The notes: generated by a model not told the origin, from the letters alone. A stretch of 64,000 nt of DNA from JALYNX01 sp963749415 (GCA_963749415.1 CAVVMG010000001.1:744001-808000), one strand, 5' to 3'. Positions 18,695-28,422 are shown, numbered from the stretch's first letter. Numbers and translations are program-made.

Positions 18695-19879
18695 ATGAGT
18701 GATATCGCGTTCGAGAAGCCGGACCCCCGGGACTTCCTGGACATCGACTCCCTCCTCTCCGACGAGGAGATCCTGCTCAGGGACACGGTTCGCACCTATG
18801 TTCAGAAGGAGATCGTCCCCAACGTCGGAGATTGGTGGGAGGAGGGGGCTATCCCTCACCCCGAATTGGCCAAGGCGTTCGGTGAAATAGGCCTCCTTGG
18901 GATGCATCTCGAGGGCTACGGCTGCGCCGGGACTTCCGCAACCGCGTATGGGCTGGCTTCCCTCGAGCTCGAGGCCGGCGACTCCGGGATCCGCTCCTTT
19001 GTCTCGGTGCAGGGCTCCCTCGCCATGTTCCCGATATGGAAGTTCGGATCCGAGGAGCAGAAGCAGACCTGGCTCCCCAGGATGGCGACCGGCGAGGTCA
19101 TCGGCTGCTTCGGCCTCACCGAGCCTGACTCCGGCTCTGATCCCGCATCGATGCGGACCAATGCCAAGCGGGACGGATCCGACTGGGTGCTGACCGGAAC
19201 CAAGATGTGGATCACCAACGGGTCGATCGCAGACATCGCCATCGTCTGGGCCCGGAGCGACGACGGGGTCCGAGGGTTCATCGTCCCCACCGATAGCCCC
19301 GGCTTCTCCGCTCCCGAGATCAAGAAGAAGGCATCGCTTCGTGCCTCGGTGACCTCGGAGCTGATCCTCGACTCGGTGCGGGTCCCCGACGACTTCGTGC
19401 TTCCGGGTGTCTCCTCGATGCGTGGGCCGCTGTCCTGTCTCAATGAGGCCCGATTCGGGATCGCATTCGGGGCCATAGGGGCGGCCCGGGCCTGCTACGA
19501 GTCCGCCCTCGACTACTCGATCGAGCGTCATCAGTTCGAGCAGCCGATTGCGGGCTTCCAACTGACTCAGAAGAAGCTGGTCGAGATGATGGTGGCCGTC
19601 CAGCGGGGGACTCTGGTCGCACTCCATCTTGGCCGTCGCAAGGACGCCGGCACCTTGTCCCCGGAGCAGGTGAGCTTTGGCAAGTTCGACAACGTGCGCA
19701 ACGCCCTGGAGGTGGCTCGCACCGCTCGATCCATCCTCGGTGCCAACGGGATCACTCTCGAGTACCCGGTGATGCGGCACATGGCCAATCTGGAGACGGT
19801 GTTCACCTATGAGGGCACCAACGAGATCCACACCCTGGTGATGGGTCAGGCGATAACCGGGATCAGCGCCTTCAGCTGA
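18695..19879 (+). CDS. Acyl-CoA dehydrogenase, glutaryl-CoA dehydrogenase-like
   Basis: The 394-residue flavoprotein has the full acyl-CoA dehydrogenase fold. FGLTEPDSGSDP near residues 145-156 and WITNGS near 170 line the FAD pocket. The catalytic base is E373 in FTYEGTNEIH. GIRSFVSVQGSL contains R100, which aligns with the arginine that binds the distal carboxylate in glutaryl-CoA dehydrogenases, and the C-terminus GQAITGISAF is also of that type. This favours a dicarboxylic acyl-CoA (glutaryl-CoA) substrate, although related short-chain enzymes share much of this. The start 32 nt after purE suggests possible co-transcription. The 3' end overlaps a convergent GNAT gene by 8 nt. Confidence 0.88.
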   Translation: MSDIAFEKPDPRDFLDIDSLLSDEEILLRDTVRTYVQKEIVPNVGDWWEEGAIPHPELAKAFGEIGLLGMHLEGYGCAGTSATAYGLASLELEAGDSGIRSFVSVQGSLAMFPIWKFGSEEQKQTWLPRMATGEVIGCFGLTEPDSGSDPASMRTNAKRDGSDWVLTGTKMWITNGSIADIAIVWARSDDGVRGFIVPTDSPGFSAPEIKKKASLRASVTSELILDSVRVPDDFVLPGVSSMRGPLSCLNEARFGIAFGAIGAARACYESALDYSIERHQFEQPIAGFQLTQKKLVEMMVAVQRGTLVALHLGRRKDAGTLSPEQVSFGKFDNVRNALEVARTARSILGANGITLEYPVMRHMANLETVFTYEGTNEIHTLVMGQAITGISAFS

Positions 19880-20552
19880 GCTCGATCACCCACAACTCGT
19901 CGACCGGGACGAACCCCAGGCTCTCCGCCATGGCCAACGACGCCTCGTTGTCTTCATAGGCGCCCCAGACCGGCGACAAGCCCTGGGCGGCGAGATGCGA
20001 GGCGAGGGAGAGGTAGCAAGCTCGGGCATGCCCCTTTCGTCGGTGGCCCTCCAAGGTGTCGATGCCCACGTCCCACAGGGTCTCGGTGATCGATGCCGCG
20101 CTACAGGCAGAAACGACAACGCCTTCGACCCTGCGCAAGGCGGCGATGTAGGCGCCCTCCACTTCCGACGCCAATTCCGGAGGCAACGAGACCAGCAACT
20201 GCTGATCGACAGCGGCGATATCCAGCGACTCGTCCGAAATCGGCTCCACCTTTGCGTCGAGTCGGTGGAGGATCGCCCGTCTCGGCCTTCCCTCCGGAAA
20301 CAGCGTGACGGCGTGCTCCAACGCCTCGTCGATCACCAACGCCTCGGCATCCGGCGCAAACAAGGGCCTGGCTCGAGCGAGAAGGGAGCTGTCGGGATAC
20401 CCGACCAATCCCACGGTGAATCCGTCGCTGCTCACGATCACTCCCCCCGTTGGCTCACCAAAGACGGTGCCCTCATCGTGAAGGAGCAATGAGCGCAACT
20501 CGACCCATCGCGGGATGTCGGGGAGGGCGGCGCTCCATATGGGATCGATCAT
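19872..20552 (-). CDS. GNAT family acetyltransferase
   Basis: The 226-residue protein carries a GNAT fold in its C-terminal half. The acetyl-CoA pyrophosphate-binding signature is GHRRKGHARACYLSLASHL near residues 168-186, and VWGAYEDNEASLAMAESLGF follows, the typical beta-5/alpha-4 ending of the FR47/RimI type. The N-terminal 110 residues are less conserved and may bind the substrate. The substrate is unknown. The gene overlaps the end of the acyl-CoA dehydrogenase gene in convergent orientation. Confidence 0.78.
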   Translation of the reverse strand: MIDPIWSAALPDIPRWVELRSLLLHDEGTVFGEPTGGVIVSSDGFTVGLVGYPDSSLLARARPLFAPDAEALVIDEALEHAVTLFPEGRPRRAILHRLDAKVEPISDESLDIAAVDQQLLVSLPPELASEVEGAYIAALRRVEGVVVSACSAASITETLWDVGIDTLEGHRRKGHARACYLSLASHLAAQGLSPVWGAYEDNEASLAMAESLGFVPVDELWVIELS

Positions 20553-20567
20553 CCCGCCATTCTCGCC

Positions 20568-21749
20568 CTAGAGGAACGGAGCGAGATCGCCATTTTGCGA
20601 GGCCACGACGTCGTCCAGCCCCAACCATTGTGCGACCTCACCGAGTTCCAGGGCCAACTCGCGCGCCACCCGCTTCCGGTCGACATCAGCCTCGGCAAAT
20701 GCCCCCTTGACCAGGAGAGCCCTTGACTTGCGGTCGGCCTTGAGGTCGACCCGAGCCACCAGGTGTCCGTCGAGGAGGAATGGGAGCACGTAGTACCCGT
20801 ATATCCGCTTCGCCTCGGGCACATAGATCTCGATCCGATATAGGAAGTCCCACAGCCGCTCGACGCGGTCCCGGTTCCAGATCAGGTTGTCGAACGGGGA
20901 GAGCAGGGCCCGGCCCTCGACCTTGCGCGGAAGGCGGGCCTCGGGATGCAGATAGGCCGGCCGGTCCCATCCCTCGACCTCGATCTCGACGATCCGTTCA
21001 TCGCCCACCAGCCGCTCGATCAGGGGCATGGCCTGCGGCATCCGGATCCGGTAGTAGTCAGCGAGGTCGTCGGCGGTGCCGACCCCCAATGCCCATGCCG
21101 CGCGCTCGAGGAGGACGGACTGGGCGTCCTCCCGGGGCAAGACGGGGACGTCGAGTGCCGCTGCCGGGATCACCCGTTCTGTGATGTCGTACATCCTGAC
21201 GAAGTTGGGACGACCTGCCGCGGTCACCTTGCCCTCGGCGAACAGCATCTCGAGGGCGATCTTGCCGTGTGACCAGTTCCACATCTGAGGGGGGGCCAAC
21301 CGTTCTTTCTCCCCGGGCTCGTCGAGATCGCGGGTCTGCAGCGGCCCCCTCGCCCTGACCTGTTCCAGAACCCCTTCGATGAATCCCGGCCGGCTGGCGA
21401 CCAGCTGCCCTGCCGGATCCCATGTCCACTCGTGGTCCATGCGCCAGCGGAGCAGCGGGTAGTCCCTGACCGGGAGGATCGATGCCATGTGTCCCCAGTA
21501 CTCGAACATCTCCCCCGAGCTCCAGATCCACCTGTCGAGTGCCTCCCGGTCGTATCCGCCAAGCCTGGAGAAGAAGGGCATGTAATGAGCCCTGCTGAAG
21601 ACATTCACCGAGTCGAGCTGAATGACCAGCAACTGGTCGATGACCTTTCTGAAGTGACGAGCATCAACCCGACCGGTGGGCCGGGGCTGGGTCATACCCT
21701 GGGCCGCCAGGGCATAACGCCGAGCTTGGTCGATCGAAATGGACCGCAT
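20568..21749 (-). CDS. Winged-helix DNA glycosylase, YcaQ/AlkX-like (HTH_42) protein
   Basis: The 393-residue protein belongs to the family of Escherichia coli YcaQ and Streptomyces AlkZ, winged-helix glycosylases that unhook interstrand crosslinks or remove bulky alkylpurines. The catalytic-motif region is visible as IQLDSVNVFSRAHYMPFFSRLG near residues 43-64, starting with the QLD/QxD element. The DYYRIRMPQAMPLI block and the SPFDNLIWNRDRVERLWDF block near 295-313 are typical of the family. Catalytic details differ between subfamilies, so the lesion specificity is open. It is transcribed away from purB, from which it diverges by 45 nt. Confidence 0.85.
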   Translation of the reverse strand: MRSISIDQARRYALAAQGMTQPRPTGRVDARHFRKVIDQLLVIQLDSVNVFSRAHYMPFFSRLGGYDREALDRWIWSSGEMFEYWGHMASILPVRDYPLLRWRMDHEWTWDPAGQLVASRPGFIEGVLEQVRARGPLQTRDLDEPGEKERLAPPQMWNWSHGKIALEMLFAEGKVTAAGRPNFVRMYDITERVIPAAALDVPVLPREDAQSVLLERAAWALGVGTADDLADYYRIRMPQAMPLIERLVGDERIVEIEVEGWDRPAYLHPEARLPRKVEGRALLSPFDNLIWNRDRVERLWDFLYRIEIYVPEAKRIYGYYVLPFLLDGHLVARVDLKADRKSRALLVKGAFAEADVDRKRVARELALELGEVAQWLGLDDVVASQNGDLAPFL

Positions 21750-21794
21750 GGAGGCGGACAGGGTAGGCGGAGTTCAAGCTGCCAATATCACGCT

Positions 21795-23087
21795 GTGATC
21801 GAGAGATACACCCTTCCCGAGATGGGCCGGATCTGGTCCGAGCAGCGCCGGCTGGAGCTGTGGAAGGAGGTGGAAAGACTCGCCCTGGAGGCGTGGGAAG
21901 AGCTCGGCAAGGTGCCGCCATCGGTTGCGGAGGCGGTGCGCAACGCCAAGTGCCCCACTCCCGAGGATGTTGCTCTTCGTGAGGAGGTCACCAATCACGA
22001 CCTGGCCGCATTCGTCGATCTGCTCGGCGAGTCGGCAGGAGGCGAGGCCCGAGCGTGGGTGCACTACGGGCTGACCTCCTCCGACGTACTGGACACCGCT
22101 CTCGGCGCCCAGCTCGCAGAGGCGTCAGGTCTTCTGGTCGATGCCCTGGCCGAAGCCTTCGAAGTCGTCAAGCGCAGAGCGATCGAGCACCGGGAAAGCC
22201 ACATGATCGGGCGCACCCATGGGATCTGGGCCGAACCCACCACGTTCGGGCTGAAGATGGCGGGCTGGGCCTTCGAGCTGGCGCGTGACCACGACCGGCT
22301 CCGAGCCGCCAAAGACGCGGTGGCTGTGGGAAAGATCTCCGGGGCGGTTGGCACCTATGCCCATCTTCCGCATCGGATCGAGGCGCATGTCTGCACCGAG
22401 CTCGGCCTCGCGGTCGAGCCCGCCTCGACCCAGGTCACGGCCCGGGATCGCCATGCTCAGTATCTGGCGGCGATCGCTCTCACCGGGGCCTCCTTGGAGC
22501 GAATGGCCACCGAGATCCGCCACCTGCAACGGTCCGAGGTCTCCGAGGTGCGAGAGGCTTTCGGCAAGGGCCAGAAGGGCTCGTCTGCAATGCCCCACAA
22601 GAGAAACCCCATCCTCTCCGAGCGCTTGACCGGATTGGCTCGGCTCCTACGTGGCTACGCGCAGGTCGGGCTGGAGAACGTCGCTCTCTGGCACGAACGT
22701 GACATCTCCCACTCGTCGGCGGAACGGGTCGCGCTGCCCGACGCCTCGATCCTCCTCCACTACATGCTGGCCAAGTTCACCCGTCTCGTCGACACCCTGA
22801 TCGTCGACACCGAGCGAATGCGAAAAAATCTCGAGGCAACCGGAGGATTGGTGTTCAGCCAGGCGGCCTTGCTCGCCTTGATCGACGGTGGGATGCGTCG
22901 GGACGAGGCCTACGAGATCGTGCAGGCGGAGGCGATGAGGGCCTGGGAGGGCGTCGGAGATCTCAAGTCCCTCCTCGAGGCAAACCCGGAAGTGACCATC
23001 GACGTCGAAGCTTGCTTCGACCTATCGAGATCGATCGAGTCAGCCCAGATCGTGTTCGATCGGCTCCACGACCTGGAGCTCGCCTGA
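21795..23087 (+). CDS. purB: Adenylosuccinate lyase
   Basis: PurB acts twice in purine metabolism, cleaving SAICAR to AICAR and adenylosuccinate to AMP, each with release of fumarate. The 430-residue protein starts at a GTG at 21795, giving V-IERYTLPEMG, the usual first residues. Active-site blocks include HYGLTSSDVLDTA near residue 86, IGRTHGIWAEPTT near 138, and the superfamily signature GSSAMPHKRNP near 262-272 with its catalytic serine loop. It is a monocistronic-looking unit closed by a strong terminator. Upstream is the divergent glycosylase gene. Confidence 0.96.
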   Translation: MIERYTLPEMGRIWSEQRRLELWKEVERLALEAWEELGKVPPSVAEAVRNAKCPTPEDVALREEVTNHDLAAFVDLLGESAGGEARAWVHYGLTSSDVLDTALGAQLAEASGLLVDALAEAFEVVKRRAIEHRESHMIGRTHGIWAEPTTFGLKMAGWAFELARDHDRLRAAKDAVAVGKISGAVGTYAHLPHRIEAHVCTELGLAVEPASTQVTARDRHAQYLAAIALTGASLERMATEIRHLQRSEVSEVREAFGKGQKGSSAMPHKRNPILSERLTGLARLLRGYAQVGLENVALWHERDISHSSAERVALPDASILLHYMLAKFTRLVDTLIVDTERMRKNLEATGGLVFSQAALLALIDGGMRRDEAYEIVQAEAMRAWEGVGDLKSLLEANPEVTIDVEACFDLSRSIESAQIVFDRLHDLELA

Positions 23088-23093
23088 CGCCAA

Positions 23094-23119
23094 GAGACCG
23101 CCCCCACGGGCGGTCTCGT
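23094..23119 (+). terminator. Rho-independent-type terminator after purB
   Basis: Bases 23094-23103 and 23108-23117 form a perfect ten-base stem around a CCAC loop, six bases past the purB stop. The following T content is low, as usual in high-GC actinobacterial terminators. It also lies just beyond the 3' end of the converging SHOCT gene, so it may work for both. Confidence 0.75.
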
Positions 23120-23131
23120 CTGCGCCTGTGC

Positions 23132-23477
23132 TCAGCCGGCGAGTAGTTTCGCCTTGGCGGCGGCGAACTCCTCGTCACTCAGAATCCCCGAGGCCTTCAT
23201 CTGCCCGAGCTTCTCCAATTCGGTGGCGAGGTCCGGTCCGCCGGCCGGGCCGCCGAGCCGGTGCCGCCGCCTGTTGCGCGTCCAGTTGCGCCTGGAGATC
23301 GGCGACTTGAGCCTGAGCCTCGAAGGCCGCCTGATCGGCGGCTTGGTCTTGGGCGGCTGCGCCCGCCTTTGCTTGCTGGCGTCGAGACACGTTTCCTGAT
23401 ACGGCGGTCGCAGTGCCCGCCACCACCGCGGTGGTTGCCATGGTCCCCACTAGTCCCCGGCGTCCCCTTCTTCGCAT
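23132..23477 (-). CDS. SHOCT-domain small protein with N-terminal hydrophobic segment (frameshifted)
   Basis: From the ATG at 23477 the product opens with MRRRGRRG and a hydrophobic stretch at residues 9-27. An Ala/Gln-rich coiled region follows (residues 32-70). A one-base insertion in the GC-rich stretch around 23240-23256 then breaks the frame. After correction the chain continues GPAGGPDLATELEKLGQM and ends with EEFAAAKAKLLAG, a clear SHOCT motif, giving about 115 residues. SHOCT is a short C-terminal oligomerisation-type module common in actinobacteria, often on membrane or stress proteins. Function is otherwise unknown. It is followed upstream by the DUF6325-like gene on the same strand, suggesting a pair. 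Confidence 0.72.
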
Positions 23478-23493
23478 AATCGATATCTCCTTC

Positions 23494-23922
23494 TCAGACT
23501 GCCGCGAGCTCGGCCATGACCTCGTCGACCACGATTCCAGGAACCCGGACATTGGCTACGAGGACACCACCCGAATCGACAATCGCGTCGCGGAACGGCT
23601 TGGCCCATGTGTGTTCGAAAACCAGGAGCGCCGCTGAATCCCCTGGTTCCAGGGCAACGGCAAACTCCTCCACGTCTTCATCGCTGAGCAAGCCGTTGGC
23701 CTCCCCAACCATCGCCGCCAGCGCTGCGGCATCTTCGTTGGCGCCGGCATCCTCGATCTCGACGAACTCGACGTTCCCGTCGAGGTCCTTCGTGACCAGG
23801 AGGCAATCCACGATGCTCACGATGTCCCGCTCCACGACGTCTTTCAACGCGGGGAGAATTCCCCCGTTGAATTCGCTCCCGGGAAACCCGACCACCAGTA
23901 TTTCGATAGGTCCCAATCCCAT
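23494..23922 (-). CDS. DUF6325-like (formerly DUF1269-type) small acidic protein
   Basis: The 142-residue acidic protein starts GLGPIEILVVGFPGSEFNGGILPAL and ends with a hydrophobic strand-helix unit. This matches the small actinobacterial DUF6325 group, which often sits beside SHOCT proteins as it does here (16 nt upstream of the SHOCT start on the same strand). The pattern VVERDIVSIVDCLLVTKD suggests a ferredoxin-like fold that may bind a partner. No catalytic residues can be named. It probably forms a two-gene unit with the SHOCT protein, perhaps envelope- or stress-related, but that is inference from recurring co-occurrence. Confidence 0.7.
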   Translation of the reverse strand: MGLGPIEILVVGFPGSEFNGGILPALKDVVERDIVSIVDCLLVTKDLDGNVEFVEIEDAGANEDAAALAAMVGEANGLLSDEDVEEFAVALEPGDSAALLVFEHTWAKPFRDAIVDSGGVLVANVRVPGIVVDEVMAELAAV

Positions 23923-23982
23923 AGGACCTCCTTTCTCCGCGTGACCCTACGCTCCCATTTCGACTCCGCTCCCATCGCCGGG

Positions 23983-24393
23983 TCAGGACGGGGTGGGGGT
24001 GATGTGGACGGTGCCGGTGAACAAGCCGACGACCCGGCCGTCGGAACCGGTCACGTCGACGCGGTAGGTCCCCAGAGTCCGGCCCCGGGAGGCCTCCATC
24101 GCAGAAGCCAGGAGGCGATCGCCAACTCTGGCGGGCGCCGTCAGGACGAGATGGGTGTCGATCGCCACCGCCTTGGCCCCGGCGGCGTTGGAGGCCAGGG
24201 AGAAGGCACAGTCCGCAAGTGAGAAGACCATCCCTCCGTGCCCCAGCTCCAGGAAGTTGAGGTGGTCGGGCCGGACCTCGAGGCCGACCACGATCCGGGA
24301 CTCATCGACCGAGACCAGATCCACCCCCAGGGCTTGTGCATAGGCGTCGGTGCTGAGCATCGACTCGATAGTGGACCGCTGGAAACCAGGCAT
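23983..24393 (-). CDS. paaI: Hotdog-fold acyl-CoA thioesterase, PaaI-like
   Basis: The product of 136 residues from the ATG at 24393 is a single hotdog domain. It has the PaaI signature HLNFLELGHGGMVFSLADCAF near residues 46-66, including the HGG turn and the acidic residue on the central helix. PaaI hydrolyses hydroxyphenylacetyl-CoA and related aromatic thioesters to recycle CoA, and other members use different acyl-CoAs. No phenylacetate pathway genes are visible, so the substrate is unconfirmed. A longer reading begins at 24426, but the shorter one fits the family. It diverges from purC with a 47-nt gap. Confidence 0.8.
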   Translation of the reverse strand: MPGFQRSTIESMLSTDAYAQALGVDLVSVDESRIVVGLEVRPDHLNFLELGHGGMVFSLADCAFSLASNAAGAKAVAIDTHLVLTAPARVGDRLLASAMEASRGRTLGTYRVDVTGSDGRVVGLFTGTVHITPTPS

Positions 24394-24440
24394 CGTCGGC
24401 GAGGTTAGGGCCGCGGTCGCCTGCACTACGCTGCCGCCAC

Positions 24441-25319
24441 ATGGTTGCGCTGACCCATGTGGCCTCGGGCAAGGTTCGGGAGATGTACGAGGTCGATGCC
24501 GGGCACCTCCTGCTCGTCGCCACCGATCGAATCTCGGCCTACGACGTGATCCTCAACCAGCCGATCCCGGACAAGGGCCGGGTGCTCACCGGGCTCAGCC
24601 TCCACTTCTTCGACTATCTGGACACGCCAAACCACCTGGTTACCACCGATCTCGGTGAAGTGGCCGGCCTCACCAAGAACGACGCCCAGGAGCTCGCAGG
24701 TCGCGCGATGGTGGTCCGGAGGGCCGAGGTGATCCCGGTGGAGTGCGTGGTCCGTGGCTACCTCTACGGGTCTTCGTGGCGCGAGTACCGCGACGGTGGC
24801 GGCCCGACTACGGAGCACCTGCCACCCGGTCTGGCGCTCGCCGACCGCCTTCCCGAGCCGATCTTCACCCCTGCCACCAAGGCAACAACCGGCCACGACG
24901 AAAACATCACCGAGTCCCAGACCCGAGACTTGCTCGGCAACGACCTCTACGAAGAGCTGCGGAAGAGGTCGGTCGACATCTATCTCAGGGCTTCCGAGTA
25001 CGCCGCGGGCAAGGGAGTCATCCTCGCCGACACCAAGTTCGAATTCGGCTTCGCGGGCGATGAGTTGCTCCTGATCGACGAGGTCCTGACCCCGGACTCA
25101 TCCCGCTACTGGCCGGCCGACGAATGGGAGCCGGGCCGGGACGTTCCCTCTTTCGACAAGCAGTACGTGCGGGAATGGCTCGACACCACCGATTGGGACC
25201 GGAACCCGCCGGCACCGGACCTGCCCGAGGACATCGTTGCCGGGACCAGGTCCCGATATGTCGAGGCATACGAGCGGATCACAGGCTCCAGCTTCGACGA
25301 CTACCTGGCAACAGGGTGA
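24441..25319 (+). CDS. purC: Phosphoribosylaminoimidazole-succinocarboxamide synthase (SAICAR synthetase)
   Basis: PurC ligates aspartate to CAIR with ATP. At 292 residues it is the longer, eukaryote- and actinobacteria-like form. Signature blocks are SGKVREMY (residues 9-16), DRISAYDVI near 30-38, VECVVRGYLYGSSWREY near 98-114 and LADTKFEFGF near 195-204. It opens the purC-purS-purQ-purL operon, and its stop overlaps the purS ATG by one base. The start ATG lies 47 nt from the divergent thioesterase, so the promoter is probably in that gap or within paaI. Confidence 0.96.
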   Translation: MVALTHVASGKVREMYEVDAGHLLLVATDRISAYDVILNQPIPDKGRVLTGLSLHFFDYLDTPNHLVTTDLGEVAGLTKNDAQELAGRAMVVRRAEVIPVECVVRGYLYGSSWREYRDGGGPTTEHLPPGLALADRLPEPIFTPATKATTGHDENITESQTRDLLGNDLYEELRKRSVDIYLRASEYAAGKGVILADTKFEFGFAGDELLLIDEVLTPDSSRYWPADEWEPGRDVPSFDKQYVREWLDTTDWDRNPPAPDLPEDIVAGTRSRYVEAYERITGSSFDDYLATG

Positions 25320-25561
25320 TGAAGGTCATCGTGGGCATCACCAGACGCCCCGAGATCGCAGACCCACAGGGAACGACGATCCAACGGGCATTGCACGACC
25401 TCGGGCACACTGAGGTGGTGTCGGTCCGGGTCGACCGGGTGATTCATCTCGAAGTCCAGGGTGACGATGCCGAAGTGGTTCGGGGCCAGGTGACGGAGAT
25501 GTGCCGGAAACTGCTGGCCAACCCGGTCCTCGAGGACTTCTCCGTCGAGGTGGTGGCATGA
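25319..25561 (+). CDS. purS: FGAM synthase subunit PurS
   Basis: The 80-residue protein starts MKVIVGITRRPEIADPQG and ends with LEDFSVEVV, the beta-alpha-beta pattern of PurS. PurS dimers bridge PurL and PurQ in the three-part formylglycinamidine ribonucleotide synthase. The ATG at 25319 overlaps the purC stop (TGATG), and its own stop overlaps the purQ start (ATGA). All three components are therefore translationally coupled, which would help fix stoichiometry. Confidence 0.93.
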   Translation: MKVIVGITRRPEIADPQGTTIQRALHDLGHTEVVSVRVDRVIHLEVQGDDAEVVRGQVTEMCRKLLANPVLEDFSVEVVA

Positions 25562-26202
25562 GGACGGCGGTGGTGGTCTTCCCGGGAACCAACTGTGAAC
25601 AGGACGTCGCCCATGCACTGAACGCGATGGGTAGTGAGGCCGAATTGGTCTGGCATCGGGAAACCGACCTCTCCGGATTCGACGGCGTGGTGTTGCCCGG
25701 CGGCTTCGCTCATGGCGACTACCTCCGCACCGGGGCCATTGCCCGCTTCTCCCCGGTGATGGGCGAGGTGGCTCGCATGGCAGATGCAGGGCGGCCGGTG
25801 CTCGGGATCTGCAACGGTTTCCAGGTCCTGTGTGAGGCCGGGTTGCTTCCCGGGGCCCTGATCGCCAATCGTGACCTTGCATTCATCTGCCGATTCGTCG
25901 AGCTCGAGGTCGTCGACTCGGGGACGATTCTCACCAATGCCGCCGAGGTCGGACAGCGGATCCGGATCCCTCTCAACTCCTATGAGGGAAATTGGGTGGA
26001 CCCGACCGGGGCCGGGCGCATCGTCCTCAGGTACCTCGACGACCCCAATGGGTCCCAGGGAGGGGCTGCGGCGGTGGCCAATGCCGATGGCAACGTGGTA
26101 GGGGTCATGCCCCATCCCGAGCGAGGCGTCGATCGTCTCCTGGGTTCGACCGATGGGCGAGTTCTGCTCGAAGGGTTTCTCAACGCCCTGGTCGCCGTGT
26201 GA
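25558..26202 (+). CDS. purQ: FGAM synthase glutaminase subunit PurQ
   Basis: PurQ is the class I glutamine amidotransferase that supplies ammonia to PurL. The 214-residue protein has [11 protein letters not shown] near residues 7-17, [12 protein letters not shown] near 46-57 and the nucleophile elbow GICNGFQVL near 83-91 with the catalytic cysteine. The histidine-glutamate pair is in [10 protein letters not shown] near 189. Length and order are normal for the actinobacterial purSQL operon. The stop overlaps the GTG start of purL by four bases. Confidence 0.96.
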   Translation: MRTAVVVFPGTNCEQDVAHALNAMGSEAELVWHRETDLSGFDGVVLPGGFAHGDYLRTGAIARFSPVMGEVARMADAGRPVLGICNGFQVLCEAGLLPGALIANRDLAFICRFVELEVVDSGTILTNAAEVGQRIRIPLNSYEGNWVDPTGAGRIVLRYLDDPNGSQGGAAAVANADGNVVGVMPHPERGVDRLLGSTDGRVLLEGFLNALVAV

Positions 26203-28362
26203 CCTCGACGGTCGAGCCAATCCACCGCCAGCTCGGGCTGACCGACGAAGAGCTCGAAACGGTCGTCGGGATCCTGGGCCGCGATCCGTGGCCCGCAGAG
26301 TTGGCCATGTACTCGGTCATGTGGTCCGAGCATTGCTCGTACAAGTCGTCCCGGCCTCACCTCCGCCGATTCCCCACCGAAGCGCCGTGGGTGGTCGTCG
26401 GCCCCGGGGAGAACGCCGGCGTCGTCGACCTCGGTGACGGCTGGCTCGCCGCGCTGCGCATCGAGAGCCACAATCACCCCTCGTTCGTCGAGCCCTATCA
26501 GGGGGCGGCAACCGGCGTCGGTGGCATCCTGCGCGACGTCTTCACGATGGGGGCCCGGCCGATCGCGCTCTGGGACCAAATTCGCTTCGGTCCGCTCGAC
26601 GACGCCAGGAACCGATATCTGTTCAACGGAGTGGTCTCGGGGATCGCCGGGTACGGGAACGCGGTCGGGGTCCCCACCGTCGGTGGTGAGGTGGAGTTCG
26701 ACCCCTGCTATTCGGGCAACCCGCTGGTCAACGTGATGTGCCTCGGTCTGATGCAGAGGGAGCAGTTGGTGCTGGGCACGGCGGGGTCCCCGGGCAACAT
26801 TGCGGTGCTGTTGGGAAAGGCCACAGGCAGGGACGGGATCGGTGGCGCCTCTGTGCTCGCCTCCGCATCCTTCGACGAGACCTCATCGGACAAACGGCCC
26901 AGTGTCCAGGTTGGCGATCCCTTCGAGGAGAAGAAGCTGATCGAAGCCTGCCTGGAGCTCTACGAGAGAGGCCTGGTAGTCGGGGTGCAGGACCTGGGGG
27001 CCGCGGGTCTGTCCTGCGCCACCTCGGAGCCGGCGGGGCGTGCCGGCGTCGGCATCGACGTCGACCTCGACGCGGTCCATGTTCGGGAGCCCGGGATGAC
27101 CGCGCCCGAGCTCCTGATGTCCGAGTCACAAGAGCGGATGATGGCCTTCGTCAAGCCCGAGTCGGTGGAAGTCGGTGCTGGCGACGGCGAGAAGGTGGGA
27201 GATCGAGTCCGCGGTGGTCGGGGTGGTCCGTGACGGCGACACTCTCACCATTCGCCACCACGGGGAAGTGGTGGCCCGGATGCCGGCAGCCTCCCTGGCC
27301 GACGCCGCGCCGGTCTACGACCGCCCATTGGCTCGGCCCGACGACATCGACGCGATCTGGGAAGCCGATCCGGGCACCCTGGACCTGGATCCAGCCGGCA
27401 TCCTGCTCCGCCTGCTCGACGATCCGGCGGTGGGCTCGACTGCGTGGGTCCATGAGCAGTACGACCACATGCTCTTCCTCAACACCATCGTCGGCCCCGG
27501 GTCGGATGGCTCCCTGATCCGGATCCGGGGCACGGAGAAAGGGCTGGCGGTCTCCACCGACGGCAACGGGCGACTTTGCCGCCTCGATCCTCGTAGCGGG
27601 AGCGCGCGGCTGGTGTATGAGGCCGCGCTCAACGTGGCGGTGACCGGTGCCCGGCCCCTGGCTCTGGTGGACAATCTCAATTTCGGCAATCCTGAGAAAC
27701 CCGAGGTGATGTGGCAATTCCGGGAGAGCATCGAGGGGATCTCCGAGGCGTGTGAGGCTCTGGGGGTCCCGGTGGTAGGGGGAAACGTCTCGTTCTACAA
27801 CGAGAGCGAGGGTGTCGACATCCATCCCACGCCAGTGGTGGGGCTCCTGGGCCTGGCTGACCCGATCCCGGCCCGTCCTCCGCGGCTCTCAGCCGCGCGG
27901 GACGGGATGGAGATCTGGGAGATCGGGCCCGAACCGAGCACCAACCTGGCGGGCTCCATCGCCCAACGTGTTGTCCTGGATCGGCTCGCAGGTCGGCCAA
28001 CGATCCCGGATCCGGCGATGGCGAAGCAGATGGTGGGCCTCGTCGCCGGCCTGGCCCCGGTCGTACCTGTGCTCCACGACGTCTCCGACGGGGGACGAGC
28101 AGTCGCCATCGCAGAGGTCTGCATCGCATCCGGGGTAGGTGCCTCCCTGGTCGAAGACGATGCCTCCAGCTGGTTCTCGGAAGACCCACACCGGGTGATC
28201 GCAGTGTTCGAGCCGGGAACCGTCGAGCTCCCGGCGGATCTCAGCCGGAGGTTGGGCGTGATTGGTGGGGAGGCTCTCGGCTTCGGTGACAACGCCGGGA
28301 TCGATATGTCCGCCCTGGCCCGCGCCTATGCCGGGGCGATCCCCCGCCGGATGGCCGGCTAA
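26199..28362 (+). CDS. purL: FGAM synthase large subunit PurL (one single-base insertion)
   Basis: This is the small, PurS/PurQ-dependent form of PurL, which converts FGAR to FGAM with ATP. From the GTG at 26199, [20 protein letters not shown] lies near residue 42 and the active-site histidine in RIESHNHPS near 88-96. [18 protein letters not shown] follows, and [15 protein letters not shown] is near 265. The frame breaks at about 27174, where an extra G in GTCGGTG separates PESVEV from the expected [12 protein letters not shown]. The second part runs intact to the TAA at 28362 with [13 protein letters not shown] and the [12 protein letters not shown] block. The repaired protein is about 720 residues. 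A sequencing error is the simplest reading. The usual next genes, purF and purM, are found 15.7 kb away. Confidence 0.93.
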
Positions 28363-28422
28363 CTCAGTTCGGCTGGACAGTCGACCAGGGGCCTTGCCTT
28401 CGGTCTGACGTGGCAGGTGCGC

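Noticed and set aside
26199..28362. purL split into two separate functional genes
   Set aside because: The two parts join exactly by removing one G at 27174, with no ribosome site or start suited to the second part.
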